A stretch of DNA of 7,882 bases from Candidatus Methanoperedentaceae archaeon (GTDB lineage Archaea; Halobacteriota; Methanosarcinia; Methanosarcinales; Methanoperedenaceae). The DNA lies in NCBI GenBank assembly GCA_027371625.1, contig DAHXMQ010000044.1:1-7882 (forward strand), in the 5' to 3' direction. Of the stretch, positions 1 to 5,547 are shown piece after piece. The position numbers and the translations under genes were made by a program. The notes under the pieces were generated by a model that saw only the letters and a list, made by a program, of their open reading frames with translations, ran no database searches and was not told the DNA's origin. Position 1 is the stretch's first letter, and every line of letters begins with the position of its first letter.

Positions 1-361
1 CAGTGCTGCATAGTTCTACTTGCAGTTGCTTTGACCAGACTGCAGCACGGAATTAAAGAAAATCTTTCTTCGGTTGCATATTTGACGTGAGGGGGGTGAA
101 AAAAAGTTACCAACGGTTTTAGGTAGGCTTTGGTAAGTGCCTTTGTTATCCGGTTTTTTAACAATAATTATTTATAGTATGAAAAAGAAGGAGAACAAAA
201 GTGAAAAGTGTAACCTTCAAGATGTATAAGGGGGTGTTAGGGGGAATTCCCCTAATCATTATCACGGGAAATGTTTGATCGTATTATTTTCGACTCAACC
301 AAAGTTGTGAGAGGGTATATGCATCACGATTTATACTATATAGAACAATCTTATAGCTTAG
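1..361. other. Left intergenic region with no convincing gene
   Basis: No long reading frame is visible. What can be seen: an 8-bp inverted repeat GTGCTGCA (3-10) / TGCAGCAC (41-48); a 7-bp inverted repeat TTACCAA (107-113) / TTGGTAA (130-136); a TATA-like TTTATA at 171-176; and a strong near-palindrome at 237-255. A 25-codon frame starting with GTG at 201 and ending at 278 lies about 27 nt after that TATA-like box and behind an AAGGAG, but it shows no recognisable protein features and contains the palindrome, so I do not call it a gene. The region may be non-coding sequence on the outer side of the replication origin. Confidence 0.5.
237..255. repeat. Near-perfect palindrome / hairpin
   Basis: TTAGGGGGAATTCCCCTAA can fold as a 7-bp stem (TTAGGGG with CCCCTAA) around GAATT, or be read as a 12-bp perfect palindrome GGGGAATTCCCC. 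It could be an operator or an extruding hairpin beside the iterons. No T-tract follows on the plus strand, so a terminator role is not supported. Confidence 0.45.
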
Positions 362-485
362 TTGCATCTTAATCACAGGTGTCTCTCTCCCTGTATGGGT
401 TATATTGGAAACGAACTCCCAGTTTGCATCTTAATCACAGGTGTCTCTCTCCCTGTATGTGTTATATTGGAAACGAACTCCCAGT
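362..485. repeat. 62-bp tandem repeat (two copies) with ORB-like core
   Basis: Two units, 362-423 and 424-485, are identical except for one base (GGGTT versus GTGTT near the middle). Each starts with TTGCATCTTAATCACAGG and ends with TTGGAAACGAACTCCCAG. The element TTGGAAACGAA (405-415 and 467-477) resembles the conserved core of euryarchaeal origin recognition boxes (TGGAAACNAA followed by a G- or C-rich run). The leading 17-18 bp recurs four more times, at 486, 592, 2357 and 2464, always in the same orientation. With an Orc1/Cdc6 gene adjacent, these are best read as initiator-binding iterons. The repeats are seen directly; the ORB assignment is inferred from resemblance. Confidence 0.75.
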
Positions 486-614
486 TTGCATCTTAATCAC
501 ATGGGTGTCCAGTTTCACTTGGAAATCGTCTTTAATCGGGTATAAGAAAGAATAATATATAATGGTATGAATCGCAGAGAGTAGTCATAAGATGCATCTT
601 AATCACAGGTGTCT
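486..614. repeat. 129-bp direct repeat, copy A (matches 2357-2486)
   Basis: The unit starts TTGCATCTTAATCACATGGG, carries a degenerate ORB-like TTGGAAATCG (519-528), an AT-rich stretch AATATATAAT (554-563), and ends in a second TGCATCTTAATCACAGG core (593-609). It aligns with 2357-2486 over its whole length with about 13 differences and one single-base indel, counted by eye. Just after it lies a perfect palindrome CCCGTACGGG (620-629), at the place where the 62-bp units have CCC-tgtat-GGG. An AT-rich patch between initiator-type sites is what a duplex-unwinding element would look like, but that is inference. Confidence 0.75.
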
Positions 615-668
615 CTCTCCCCGTACGGGCTATGTCTCTTAGTAATACAGAACCACGGATTTGGGTCT

Positions 669-674
669 AAAAAA
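669..674 (-). terminator. U-tract terminator after the initiator gene
   Basis: On the minus strand the stop codon of the initiator gene (TAA, 677-679) is followed within a few bases by TTTTTT. Archaeal intrinsic termination needs only a short U-tract, so this fits the end of the transcript. Confidence 0.4.
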
Positions 675-676
675 TA

Positions 677-1993
677 TTAAAGGTTTTTCTGTATATGTGA
701 ACTCGCCGCGAGTCTGTCTTTTCTAAGGTCTCTCAGCTCATCTTCTATTATTATATGTATCCCATGTAGTTCAGGATCTTCGTTTAACATGTACTTAACA
801 GCATTTCTTGGATATCTGAGTGTTATTGACATTGTTGTGCCGTCTCTCCCGCCTTTACTGTTTCTGGTGGCGCATATTATACCGGATGTAGTTAGTTTTG
901 TGAGATATACTGAATGCGATTCTCTACTAATGCTTGGTAGATTCATTGTTGACCTATAATAGTCCTGCTTTGCGAAAACGTCTCTTGAATCCAAAGCACT
1001 GTTCTGGTTTGACATGAGGAGGGAATAAATTGCTGATAGGATGAGTTTGCCCGATACAGCTTGTTCCTTCAGGTTTTCTCCGTCTCTGAGTATGTCGTAT
1101 TTTTCAATAATATATTCCATTATTTCGGCGGTTATTGTTGATATCTTGGCATCTTCTGCATGTTTTGCACAGAGTCCGAGTACCGAAAGCCCTTTTCGGA
1201 TATCTCCTCCTTCGATTGCTATGTGATTACAGAGCATATGGAGAACGTTCTCAGGCACGAAACCATCGTTGAACGCCAGTTTTGTTCTTTGACTGAGGAT
1301 ATCAAAGCATTGGTCAGCGCTATAATCCTTGAAGCTTATTGTATTGAGTGTGTTTAAGCTACTGAAAACTCTAGAGTCTTTGATATCTTTAGCTATGTTC
1401 ATCCGGTTTGTTATTATAGTCATTGAGAGGTTTTCCGTACGAGTGAAATAGTATATCACGTCTTCAACTTTTTCTTTCGACCTGGAAAAAAAGAGCTTGT
1501 CAAATTCATCGATGCATATGTGTATGTATGTTTTCCGGCATTTCTCTTTAATAATGTTAATATAATCTTTGAATGATATACCGCGACTTGGTGCATCAAC
1601 ATTCAGTTCTCGACATATTTCTGTCATCAGGGAATTTATCTCAGTTCCTTGTGCAGTCACGTAGATTACTATATAATCCTCGTGACCAAGGTCCGACATA
1701 TATGTATCTGCCACGATTTTTGCCAGCTTATAGGACATGGTTTTCCCTGTGCCAGAGTTACCACACATCATGAGACTTCCGGAGGTCTTGTCGATTACAA
1801 ATTCTATAATCTGCTTAGATATACGTGAGATTTCTTTTTCTCTATGAATAGAGTTGCGTGGAATATATCCGATGTCAAGGAACTTTCTTCCCCGTGGTTT
1901 GTATATGATCATTTGTTCGTCCAGTTCTGTTTTAATTGTCTCGACAATCTTTTCCACTTGGCTGTTGCTCTCTATTTCAATGATGTTATCCAT
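677..1993 (-). CDS. cdc6: Orc1/Cdc6-type replication initiator
   Basis: AAA+ ATPase that binds origin recognition boxes and recruits the MCM helicase. Numbered from the farthest ATG (2008), visible motifs are Walker A GNSGTGKT (83-90), Walker B ICIDEFDKL with D167-E168, sensor 1 asparagine in ITNRMN (N201), the family-typical DSRVFSSL (211-218, arginine-finger region R213), FKDYSADQCFDILSQR (226-241), sensor 2 GGDIRKGLSVL (267-277, R271), and a C-terminal winged helix at about 315-403 with a GGRDGTT wing. All catalytic residues are present and about 440 residues is normal for the family. I start at ATG 1993 (MDNIIEIESN) because TTTATA at 2014-2019 sits 23-24 nt upstream, the same spacing as two other genes here; upstream in-frame ATGs at 2008 and 2005 would lie within or before the expected transcription start. 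The gene is monocistronic and bracketed by iterons, which supports an origin-linked element initiator. Confidence 0.95.
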   Translation of the reverse strand: MDNIIEIESNSQVEKIVETIKTELDEQMIIYKPRGRKFLDIGYIPRNSIHREKEISRISKQIIEFVIDKTSGSLMMCGNSGTGKTMSYKLAKIVADTYMSDLGHEDYIVIYVTAQGTEINSLMTEICRELNVDAPSRGISFKDYINIIKEKCRKTYIHICIDEFDKLFFSRSKEKVEDVIYYFTRTENLSMTIITNRMNIAKDIKDSRVFSSLNTLNTISFKDYSADQCFDILSQRTKLAFNDGFVPENVLHMLCNHIAIEGGDIRKGLSVLGLCAKHAEDAKISTITAEIMEYIIEKYDILRDGENLKEQAVSGKLILSAIYSLLMSNQNSALDSRDVFAKQDYYRSTMNLPSISRESHSVYLTKLTTSGIICATRNSKGGRDGTTMSITLRYPRNAVKYMLNEDPELHGIHIIIEDELRDLRKDRLAASSHIQKNL

Positions 1994-2013
1994 AGCTAAT
2001 CGCATCATAATTG

Positions 2014-2019
2014 TATAAA
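2014..2019 (-). promoter_or_regulatory. TATA box of the initiator gene
   Basis: TTTATA on the minus strand has its centre about 23.5 nt before the ATG at 1993. That matches a leaderless archaeal transcript beginning at or next to the start codon and decides against the ATGs at 2008 and 2005. No clear purine-rich BRE is visible upstream (ATTAATACG). Confidence 0.55.
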
Positions 2020-2356
2020 CGTATTAATGAATCTAACGATGCCAAACGCATAAATGCCCAAAATGTGCGCTACACAACCTGAGTGGAATCACGTTCCCGC
2101 TTCAACCCCACAGATTCTTTTCATGATTCATTGATTCTTCTATCGCTATCGGCGAAGCCCGTATCATGTAATATAGATGTAGTGCATCTATGAGCAGAGC
2201 CAGGCATCTCATGTTTACTTTACTTCTCGCACTGCCAGCGTCCTTATTCTTCAATGCTCTGCCGGGTGCTTTCTGTTACGGATCACGATCTATCGAAACT
2301 CACATGTAAGCCAGATTTAGAGAACATCAGTAAATATACCAATTTTTTTTCATCTT
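2020..2356. other. Initiator upstream intergenic region
   Basis: About 340 bp with a somewhat higher GC content than the flanks. It contains a hairpin ATAGATG-TAGTG-CATCTAT (2173-2191) and a plus-strand 39-codon frame (2190-2309, listed separately). Otherwise I see no gene and no further copy of the TTGCATCTTAATCAC core until 2357. Confidence 0.45.
2190..2309 (+). CDS. Possible 39-residue signal-peptide-like small protein (doubtful)
   Basis: The frame starts MSRARHLMFTLLLALPASLF and ends ETHM. It has a short basic N-terminus, a hydrophobic core (about residues 7-24) and small residues around 16-27, like a secretion signal or a single membrane segment, but almost nothing follows. No clear ribosome binding site precedes the ATG, which itself lies in the right arm of a hairpin (2173-2191). 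It could be a genuine small membrane peptide, the start of a decayed gene, or a chance frame. I do not recognise it. Confidence 0.18.
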   Translation: MSRARHLMFTLLLALPASLFFNALPGAFCYGSRSIETHM

Positions 2357-2486
2357 TTGCATCTTAATCACATGGGTGTCCAGCTTCACTTGAAAATTGT
2401 CTTTAATCAGGGCATAAAAAAGAATAATATATAATGGGATGAATCGCATAGAGTAACCATAATTTGCATCTTAATCACAGGTGTCT
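2357..2486. repeat. 130-bp direct repeat, copy B (matches 486-614)
   Basis: Same orientation and layout as copy A: the TTGCATCTTAATCACATGGG start, a more degenerate ORB-like TTGAAAATTG (2390-2399), AATATATAAT (2426-2435), and a closing TTGCATCTTAATCACAGG core (2464-2481). Similarity stops after GGTGTCT, where copy A continues CTCTCCC and this copy continues TATGAC. Lying between the 3' ends of nothing but the initiator 5' region and the actin gene 3' end, it is a candidate initiator-binding site upstream of cdc6, the usual place for an archaeal origin. Confidence 0.75.
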
Positions 2487-2545
2487 TATGACAAGATTGC
2501 CGTCAGATAAATAGAACGGATGTATCGATTGCCCGCACGGCACTC

Positions 2546-2562
2546 AAAAAAAAAAGGAAAAC
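2546..2562 (-). terminator. U-tract terminator after the actin-like gene
   Basis: On the minus strand, about 50-65 nt past the actin-like stop codon, runs TTTTCC followed by ten T (plus-strand A run 2546-2555). This is a strong archaeal-type U-tract terminator for the two-gene DUF2080-like/actin transcript. A 6-bp inverted repeat TTGAGT/ACTCAA (2605-2618) also overlaps the stop codon. Confidence 0.6.
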
Positions 2563-2610
2563 CAGATACCGAAATGTTGTCGTATCCGTATAACTGGGAG
2601 GAGATTGAGT

Positions 2611-3612
2611 TCACTCAAATATCCCTGCTTCACATAGCATCAGAGCGCCGATTGCTGGCGCCATGTGGCTTTTCTTATCACCTGAATGGGCTACTTTAAT
2701 CTCACGATGCATCTTTTCACTTAGTACCTGTGCGATTGATTCTGGCAGTCTATCGATATTAGCCATGCCGCCCGATATGAACATCGGTTGTTCCAGTGCG
2801 GTTTCCCTCATAATTGGATCAACGTTCCTGTACAGCTCTTTCTGTATAATGTTCACGATGCTCAATACGTACTCGTGAAGTGGATCTGTGACCTCAGCCG
2901 AAACTTCGAAATCCCGGTATCCTTCTTCAGTTAGAGGCTGTACCTGAAAAGTCCTTACTTTGCCAAGAGAAGCGTTTTCTTTCATTTCTCTTGCTTTCTG
3001 TATCGTGATTTCTTCACCAACGCTCTTCCTTACCCGATTCAGTATGTCATGGTCCACCCGGTTTCCACTCATATCTGAATGTGCGGACAGGTGCTTAACG
3101 ACTCCTTCTGCCGAACAGCAAAGCTCTGTTGTGCTGCTTCCCAGGTTTACCGAGAAGAAAGTCGAATCTCGAACGATATCGGGTTTGCATGTAATCTCAA
3201 CGACAGAGCACACACCCTCGGAGAATACCCACATTCGGTCAAACTCAGCAGCCTGCTTCACCGCGCGCGATAATCGATCTTTTCCATCAGTCATCTCCAT
3301 GGCGGGTGAGGCAAGAACAATATCGGCTCCGGTTGGGATTTCAAGCGTTTTTAAAATATCAATGGTTTGCTGGATTCCCTCATCTGATTTAATGATGCCA
3401 AAAGATAGTGGCCATACGGCATCTGCATATTTAACGGCTTCATCTCCTATAGTGGGCGGTCGTGTTCCGAGATTTTTAAAAGTTTTACTGCTATACTTGA
3501 CGCAGGTTTTTATAGCGCGCGTTTTTATCTCATCAGTACCATTCTCTCGTAGGGCAGCAACAGTATTCTGGCTGCCTACCTTCAATCCTATGTGGTTTAC
3601 ATTTTCTGTCAT
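2611..3612 (-). CDS. Actin-like ATPase, MreB/ParM class
   Basis: Nucleotide-dependent filament-forming protein of the actin/HSP70 fold. Visible motifs: phosphate-1 loop GLKVGSQNT (9-17), phosphate-2 loop VNLGSSTTELCC (155-166), an MreB-like SGNRVDHDILNRVRKSVGEE followed by a lysine-rich helix (182-215), and the adenosine motif FISGGMANIDRLP (278-290). At 333 residues it matches MreB and ParM in length and lacks the N-terminal amphipathic helix that anchors MreB to membranes; no membrane segment is seen. The start is supported by AGAGG 8 nt upstream of the ATG. It is the second gene after a DUF2080-like small protein (32-nt gap) and 21-bp iterons, and ends at a U10 tract. This context favours plasmid segregation over cell shape; that role is inferred. 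Which actin subfamily it belongs to cannot be settled by eye. Confidence 0.85.
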   Translation of the reverse strand: MTENVNHIGLKVGSQNTVAALRENGTDEIKTRAIKTCVKYSSKTFKNLGTRPPTIGDEAVKYADAVWPLSFGIIKSDEGIQQTIDILKTLEIPTGADIVLASPAMEMTDGKDRLSRAVKQAAEFDRMWVFSEGVCSVVEITCKPDIVRDSTFFSVNLGSSTTELCCSAEGVVKHLSAHSDMSGNRVDHDILNRVRKSVGEEITIQKAREMKENASLGKVRTFQVQPLTEEGYRDFEVSAEVTDPLHEYVLSIVNIIQKELYRNVDPIMRETALEQPMFISGGMANIDRLPESIAQVLSEKMHREIKVAHSGDKKSHMAPAIGALMLCEAGIFE

Positions 3613-3620
3613 ATACGTTT

Positions 3621-3625
3621 CCTCT
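3621..3625 (-). promoter_or_regulatory. Ribosome binding site of the actin-like gene
   Basis: AGAGG on the minus strand lies 8 nt before ATG 3612. As the second gene of its transcript it needs a Shine-Dalgarno sequence, unlike the leaderless first gene. Confidence 0.5.
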
Positions 3626-3644
3626 TTATGAAGACGGAATGCAA

Positions 3645-3947
3645 TTATCCGATTCTCTTACCAACCATTTTCACAGCATTCACAGCAGTTCGTTCAATCG
3701 GGTTACGTGTTTCGATTTCATCTGAACCAACGATTGGATCAGTTATTTTTTTTTCAGGTACACGTGTATCGTTTTCAACCGAATGTTTTTCGCGTGGCGG
3801 CTGCATGAGTAGAACCATAACTTCTCTATCAGCCCATGTTTTATCCAGATACACACGTGCCGCGTGGCCGGATTTCTTTACCGTTTTTGTTACAACAGCA
3901 TAAGCGGTCGTATTGATTGTGATCTCTGGCTTAGGCATAAACAACAT
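3645..3947 (-). CDS. DUF2080-like / AbrB-like small DNA-binding candidate
   Basis: 100 residues. The core AVVTKTVKKSGHAARVYLDK (17-36) continued by TWADREVMVLLM resembles the archaeal DUF2080 proteins (often labelled transposon-associated) and the swapped-hairpin AbrB/SpoVT signature in which a K-(F/S)-G-N/H-S/A motif is followed by a strand, L-P/D-K-x-W and a V-x-V-x-L strand. After residue 50 comes a charged, probably disordered tail (PPREKHSVEND...), ending in a short basic helix (RTAVNAVKMVGKRIG). Start ATG 3947 is chosen because AATATATA lies 23-24 nt upstream; a second in-frame ATG is at 3938. It lies directly beside four 21-bp iterons and before the actin-like gene, so it is the natural candidate for the iteron-binding adaptor, with the tail possibly contacting the filament. 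DNA binding and adaptor role are inferred. Confidence 0.7.
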   Translation of the reverse strand: MLFMPKPEITINTTAYAVVTKTVKKSGHAARVYLDKTWADREVMVLLMQPPREKHSVENDTRVPEKKITDPIVGSDEIETRNPIERTAVNAVKMVGKRIG

Positions 3948-3959
3948 TATTATGTTCTA

Positions 3960-4094
3960 TCAAGATATATATTTTGTGGCTGCATGTAGATGCATAGTAG
4001 CAGTATGTAGATACGTTATGGCTGCATGTAGATACATTGTGGCTGCATGTAGCTGTATGTAGATAAAATCTTTAACCATCCTCTTCTTTTTCAT
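3960..4094 (-). CDS. Possible 44-residue heptapeptide-repeat protein (doubtful)
   Basis: The frame begins MKKKRMVKDFIYI and then repeats a seven-residue unit close to YLHAATM four times (IQLHAAT, MYLHAAI, TYLHTAT, MHLHAAT) before KYIS. The repeats are the direct consequence of the 21-bp DNA iterons being a multiple of three and free of stops in this frame. A TATA-like TTTATAC (plus 4111-4117) lies about 20 nt upstream of ATG 4094, slightly too close for leaderless translation. The frame ends inside the promoter of the next gene. A longer version running back to 4286 is not supported because it overlaps a better gene. More likely non-coding iteron DNA than a protein. Confidence 0.15.
   Translation of the reverse strand: MKKKRMVKDFIYIQLHAATMYLHAAITYLHTATMHLHAATKYIS
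3965..3975 (-). promoter_or_regulatory. TATA box of the DUF2080-like/actin operon
   Basis: AAAATATATAT on the minus strand, with the AAATATAT centre about 23.5 nt before ATG 3947, fits a leaderless archaeal promoter. The first 21-bp iteron begins only three bases further upstream (3978), so a protein bound to the iterons would cover the BRE position and could shut off TFB binding, giving autoregulation. Confidence 0.6.
3978..4061. repeat. Four 21-bp tandem iterons, candidate centromere
   Basis: Four head-to-tail 21-bp units: 3978-3998, 3999-4019, 4020-4040, 4041-4061. Shared core is GGCTGCATGTAGATACATTG, with unit 2 (AGCAGTATGTAGATACG) and the second half of unit 4 (CTGTATGTA) the most divergent. 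Each unit contains an imperfect dyad, clearest as TGCAT-GTAG-ATGCA in unit 1. Twenty-one bases is two turns of B-DNA, so all units present the same face. Their place just upstream of the TATA box of the DUF2080-like/actin operon is like parC in bacterial parMRC loci, where iterons are both centromere and operator. Repeats are seen; the centromere role is inferred. Confidence 0.75.
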
Positions 4095-4124
4095 GGCTGA
4101 GGTAATATTAGTATAAACAATCTT

Positions 4125-4140
4125 GCGTGAAACGTCACGC
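4125..4140. repeat. 6-bp stem hairpin GCGTGA-AACG-TCACGC
   Basis: A perfect short GC-rich hairpin about 50-65 nt past the stop codon of the last gene of the 61-aa/353-aa/96-aa operon. No T-tract follows on the minus strand, so it may be an RNA 3' end structure or an operator rather than a classic terminator. It lies between that operon and the 21-bp iterons. Confidence 0.35.
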
Positions 4141-4191
4141 TTATGCATAATAAAATGGATGCTCATGAGAGAATTTGAACCCACGTTTCTG

Positions 4192-4482
4192 TCACAATAG
4201 AATCGCACTCTCAATTTCAGAATGCATCTGTGCGAGGGTTTTAAGCGTGCATTCGTAGCGTTCCAGCAACGCACTGCTTTTTTCAAGCAGTATTTCGAGA
4301 TATTTTATTCTGGCTCGTTTTCTTTCCGCTAGTTCGGAGAGTAGGTGGATAGTCCGTTCGCTGCAGGCGCCGTCTTTTTCTAAAGCGCTCTCTGCCTCAA
4401 GGATCGCTATGGCGGCTGAGTTCATATCGTCGAGTAAATCTTTTTCGTTCGTTATGGTTTTTGGCTGCTCGTATCGAATCAT
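4192..4482 (-). CDS. Small helical (coiled-coil) protein, third gene of operon
   Basis: 96 residues, not recognised. Almost entirely predictable as helix: two heptad-rich segments at about 14-36 (LLDDMNSAAIAILEAESALE) and 43-92 (rich in L and I with charged residues between, for example LLSELAERKRARIKYLEILL). One cysteine at 40 and one at 78; no motif for DNA binding or catalysis. The ATG overlaps the stop of the upstream 353-residue gene by four bases (ATGA), so translation is coupled and the products are probably made in fixed ratio and may act together. It might be an oligomerisation or adaptor subunit; this is inference from shape alone. Confidence 0.75.
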   Translation of the reverse strand: MIRYEQPKTITNEKDLLDDMNSAAIAILEAESALEKDGACSERTIHLLSELAERKRARIKYLEILLEKSSALLERYECTLKTLAQMHSEIESAILL

Positions 4483-5540
4483 TTTCCAACCTCTTTTGTT
4501 GCATCAGCAGGTCTCCACACCTTTATTTTTTTCCCATCTATCAATGTTTTTTCACTTTTCACCAGCCCATTCGATTCTAGTCTATATAATTCGTTTTTAA
4601 CAACGGTAACATCCCATTTGAGCTGAGCAGCGACGTCACTTGTTGACGGCGGGCGCCCATTCAGGTAGTTGTATAGATGCAGAGCATGAATAATGAGATT
4701 TGGGTTCTGTTTTGCAATGTCCTTGTTATCACCGTCATTGCTTTTATTGTGGATAAATGCCCAGAAGCGCTTTCCAGATGCCAAATGGCTGGTTATTGGA
4801 AAACCCCTGTTCATTAGACTGCGCAAGGTATCACATATATACGTTTCCGATTCACCAACTCCAGTCAGGCTATTTGCAGTAGTCCAGCCGGCTGTTTTTT
4901 CTAATTCAATAAGAACCTTTTTTTGTTTTGACGTGACTTTATATTGAGTTCCCGAAATAACAAAAACCTGATCCCTCAAAATGGGAGACCTTCGACTTTC
5001 AACATTCTCTCGTTGTGTGTTGTTTATCTCTCGTTGTGCATCGTTTATATTTTTAATCTTATCCCGCACATCTGATATGAATCGGGACGAGTCGTCCATC
5101 AGCTTGGCGATTTTTTCAATCTGTGCCTCCCGCATTTCCGTTTTTTTAATATCCGTCAAAAAACTCTTATCAGCTTTTTCGATGATATTCTTATTATACG
5201 CGTTTATGTATGCAAGCCAGTATTCTTCTTGAGTATAAAACGATTCGGTTTGCAGACCAACATTTTCGGTTTTTTCCCAGCGGTGCTTTGTTTTTTTATC
5301 AAAGGAAAGCACACCTTTGTGAGGCCTATTATTATTATTATTCGATAAGCTAAAGATATATATTATTTTACCATTCAACACCATTTGTATGTTCTCATCA
5401 AATGGAATCGGGTCTTCAGGTTTTAATTCTGGAACCGGTTTCTGGTCGGGAGATATAGATTGTGTTTCTAAGGCAGGCGAGGCGTTTGTCTCTATAATAG
5501 GCGTTATGTCCTCTTTTTTGTTCTTAAGAAAATGGAACAT
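4479..5540 (-). CDS. Protein with coiled coil and two predicted winged-helix domains
   Basis: 353 residues, family not recognised. Residues 10-50 are proline- and acid-rich and probably disordered; about 52-115 is a small globular part (MVLNGKIIYIFSLS, an asparagine run 67-71, then an aromatic segment FYTQEEYWLAYINAY); 118-183 is a charged helix or coiled coil; 200-265 looks like a first winged helix (SKQKKVLIELEKTAGWTTAN, then GESETYICDTLRSLMNRGFP and a hairpin ASGKRFWAF); 280-344 like a second (LIIHALHLYNYLNGRPPSTS, DVAAQLKWDVTVVKNELYRL, then ESNGLVKSEKTLIDGKKIKVW). The helix-turn-helix reading is from pattern, not from a family match. Start supported by TGAGG five to six nt before the ATG. 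It follows a 61-residue coiled-coil gene by 7 nt and overlaps the next gene by 4. Likely a DNA-binding maintenance factor; the TCGGAATTTTA field upstream is a possible target. Confidence 0.8.
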   Translation of the reverse strand: MFHFLKNKKEDITPIIETNASPALETQSISPDQKPVPELKPEDPIPFDENIQMVLNGKIIYIFSLSNNNNNRPHKGVLSFDKKTKHRWEKTENVGLQTESFYTQEEYWLAYINAYNKNIIEKADKSFLTDIKKTEMREAQIEKIAKLMDDSSRFISDVRDKIKNINDAQREINNTQRENVESRRSPILRDQVFVISGTQYKVTSKQKKVLIELEKTAGWTTANSLTGVGESETYICDTLRSLMNRGFPITSHLASGKRFWAFIHNKSNDGDNKDIAKQNPNLIIHALHLYNYLNGRPPSTSDVAAQLKWDVTVVKNELYRLESNGLVKSEKTLIDGKKIKVWRPADATKEVGK

Positions 5541-5547
5541 TTCATCC

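Larger units (their letters stand above)
362..629. other. Candidate replication origin, left iteron cluster
   Basis: This cluster gathers four copies of the TTGCATCTTAATCACA core, two good and one degenerate ORB-like elements, an AT-rich patch and a CCCGTACGGG palindrome, directly beside the 3' end of the initiator gene. Archaeal origins commonly lie next to orc1/cdc6 and consist of ORBs around an AT-rich unwinding element. The related copy at 2357-2486 is on the other side of the gene, so either side, or both, could be the active origin. Confidence 0.6.

Noticed and set aside
201..278. 25-codon GTG frame near a TATA-like box
   Set aside because: Too short, no homology I recognise, and it contains the 237-255 palindrome, which explains its composition better.
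362..614. Possible CRISPR array (regularly recurring 17-35 bp element)
   Set aside because: The whole 62-bp unit is repeated, including what would be the spacer, and later copies are at irregular distances and on the far side of a gene. No cas gene is visible.
2611..3612. Reading the actin-like protein as a cell-shape MreB or an HSP70
   Set aside because: Too short and missing the substrate domain for HSP70; no membrane-binding N-terminus and no mreC/mreD or shape genes nearby, while iterons and a small DNA-binding candidate are.
2960..3631. 223-residue plus-strand frame
   Set aside because: Lies antisense to the actin-like gene, with no recognisable protein features; a shadow of the real gene.
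4172..4200. tRNA T-arm-like GGGTTCAAATTC on the minus strand
   Set aside because: The flanking bases do not pair into a five-base T stem, and no matching acceptor 5' strand, D arm or anticodon arm is found upstream. It could at most be a tRNA-derived att remnant, which I cannot support.
3960..4286. 108-residue minus-strand frame
   Set aside because: Its first half overlaps the well-supported 96-residue gene in another frame and has poor composition; only the part from 4094 is kept, at low confidence.
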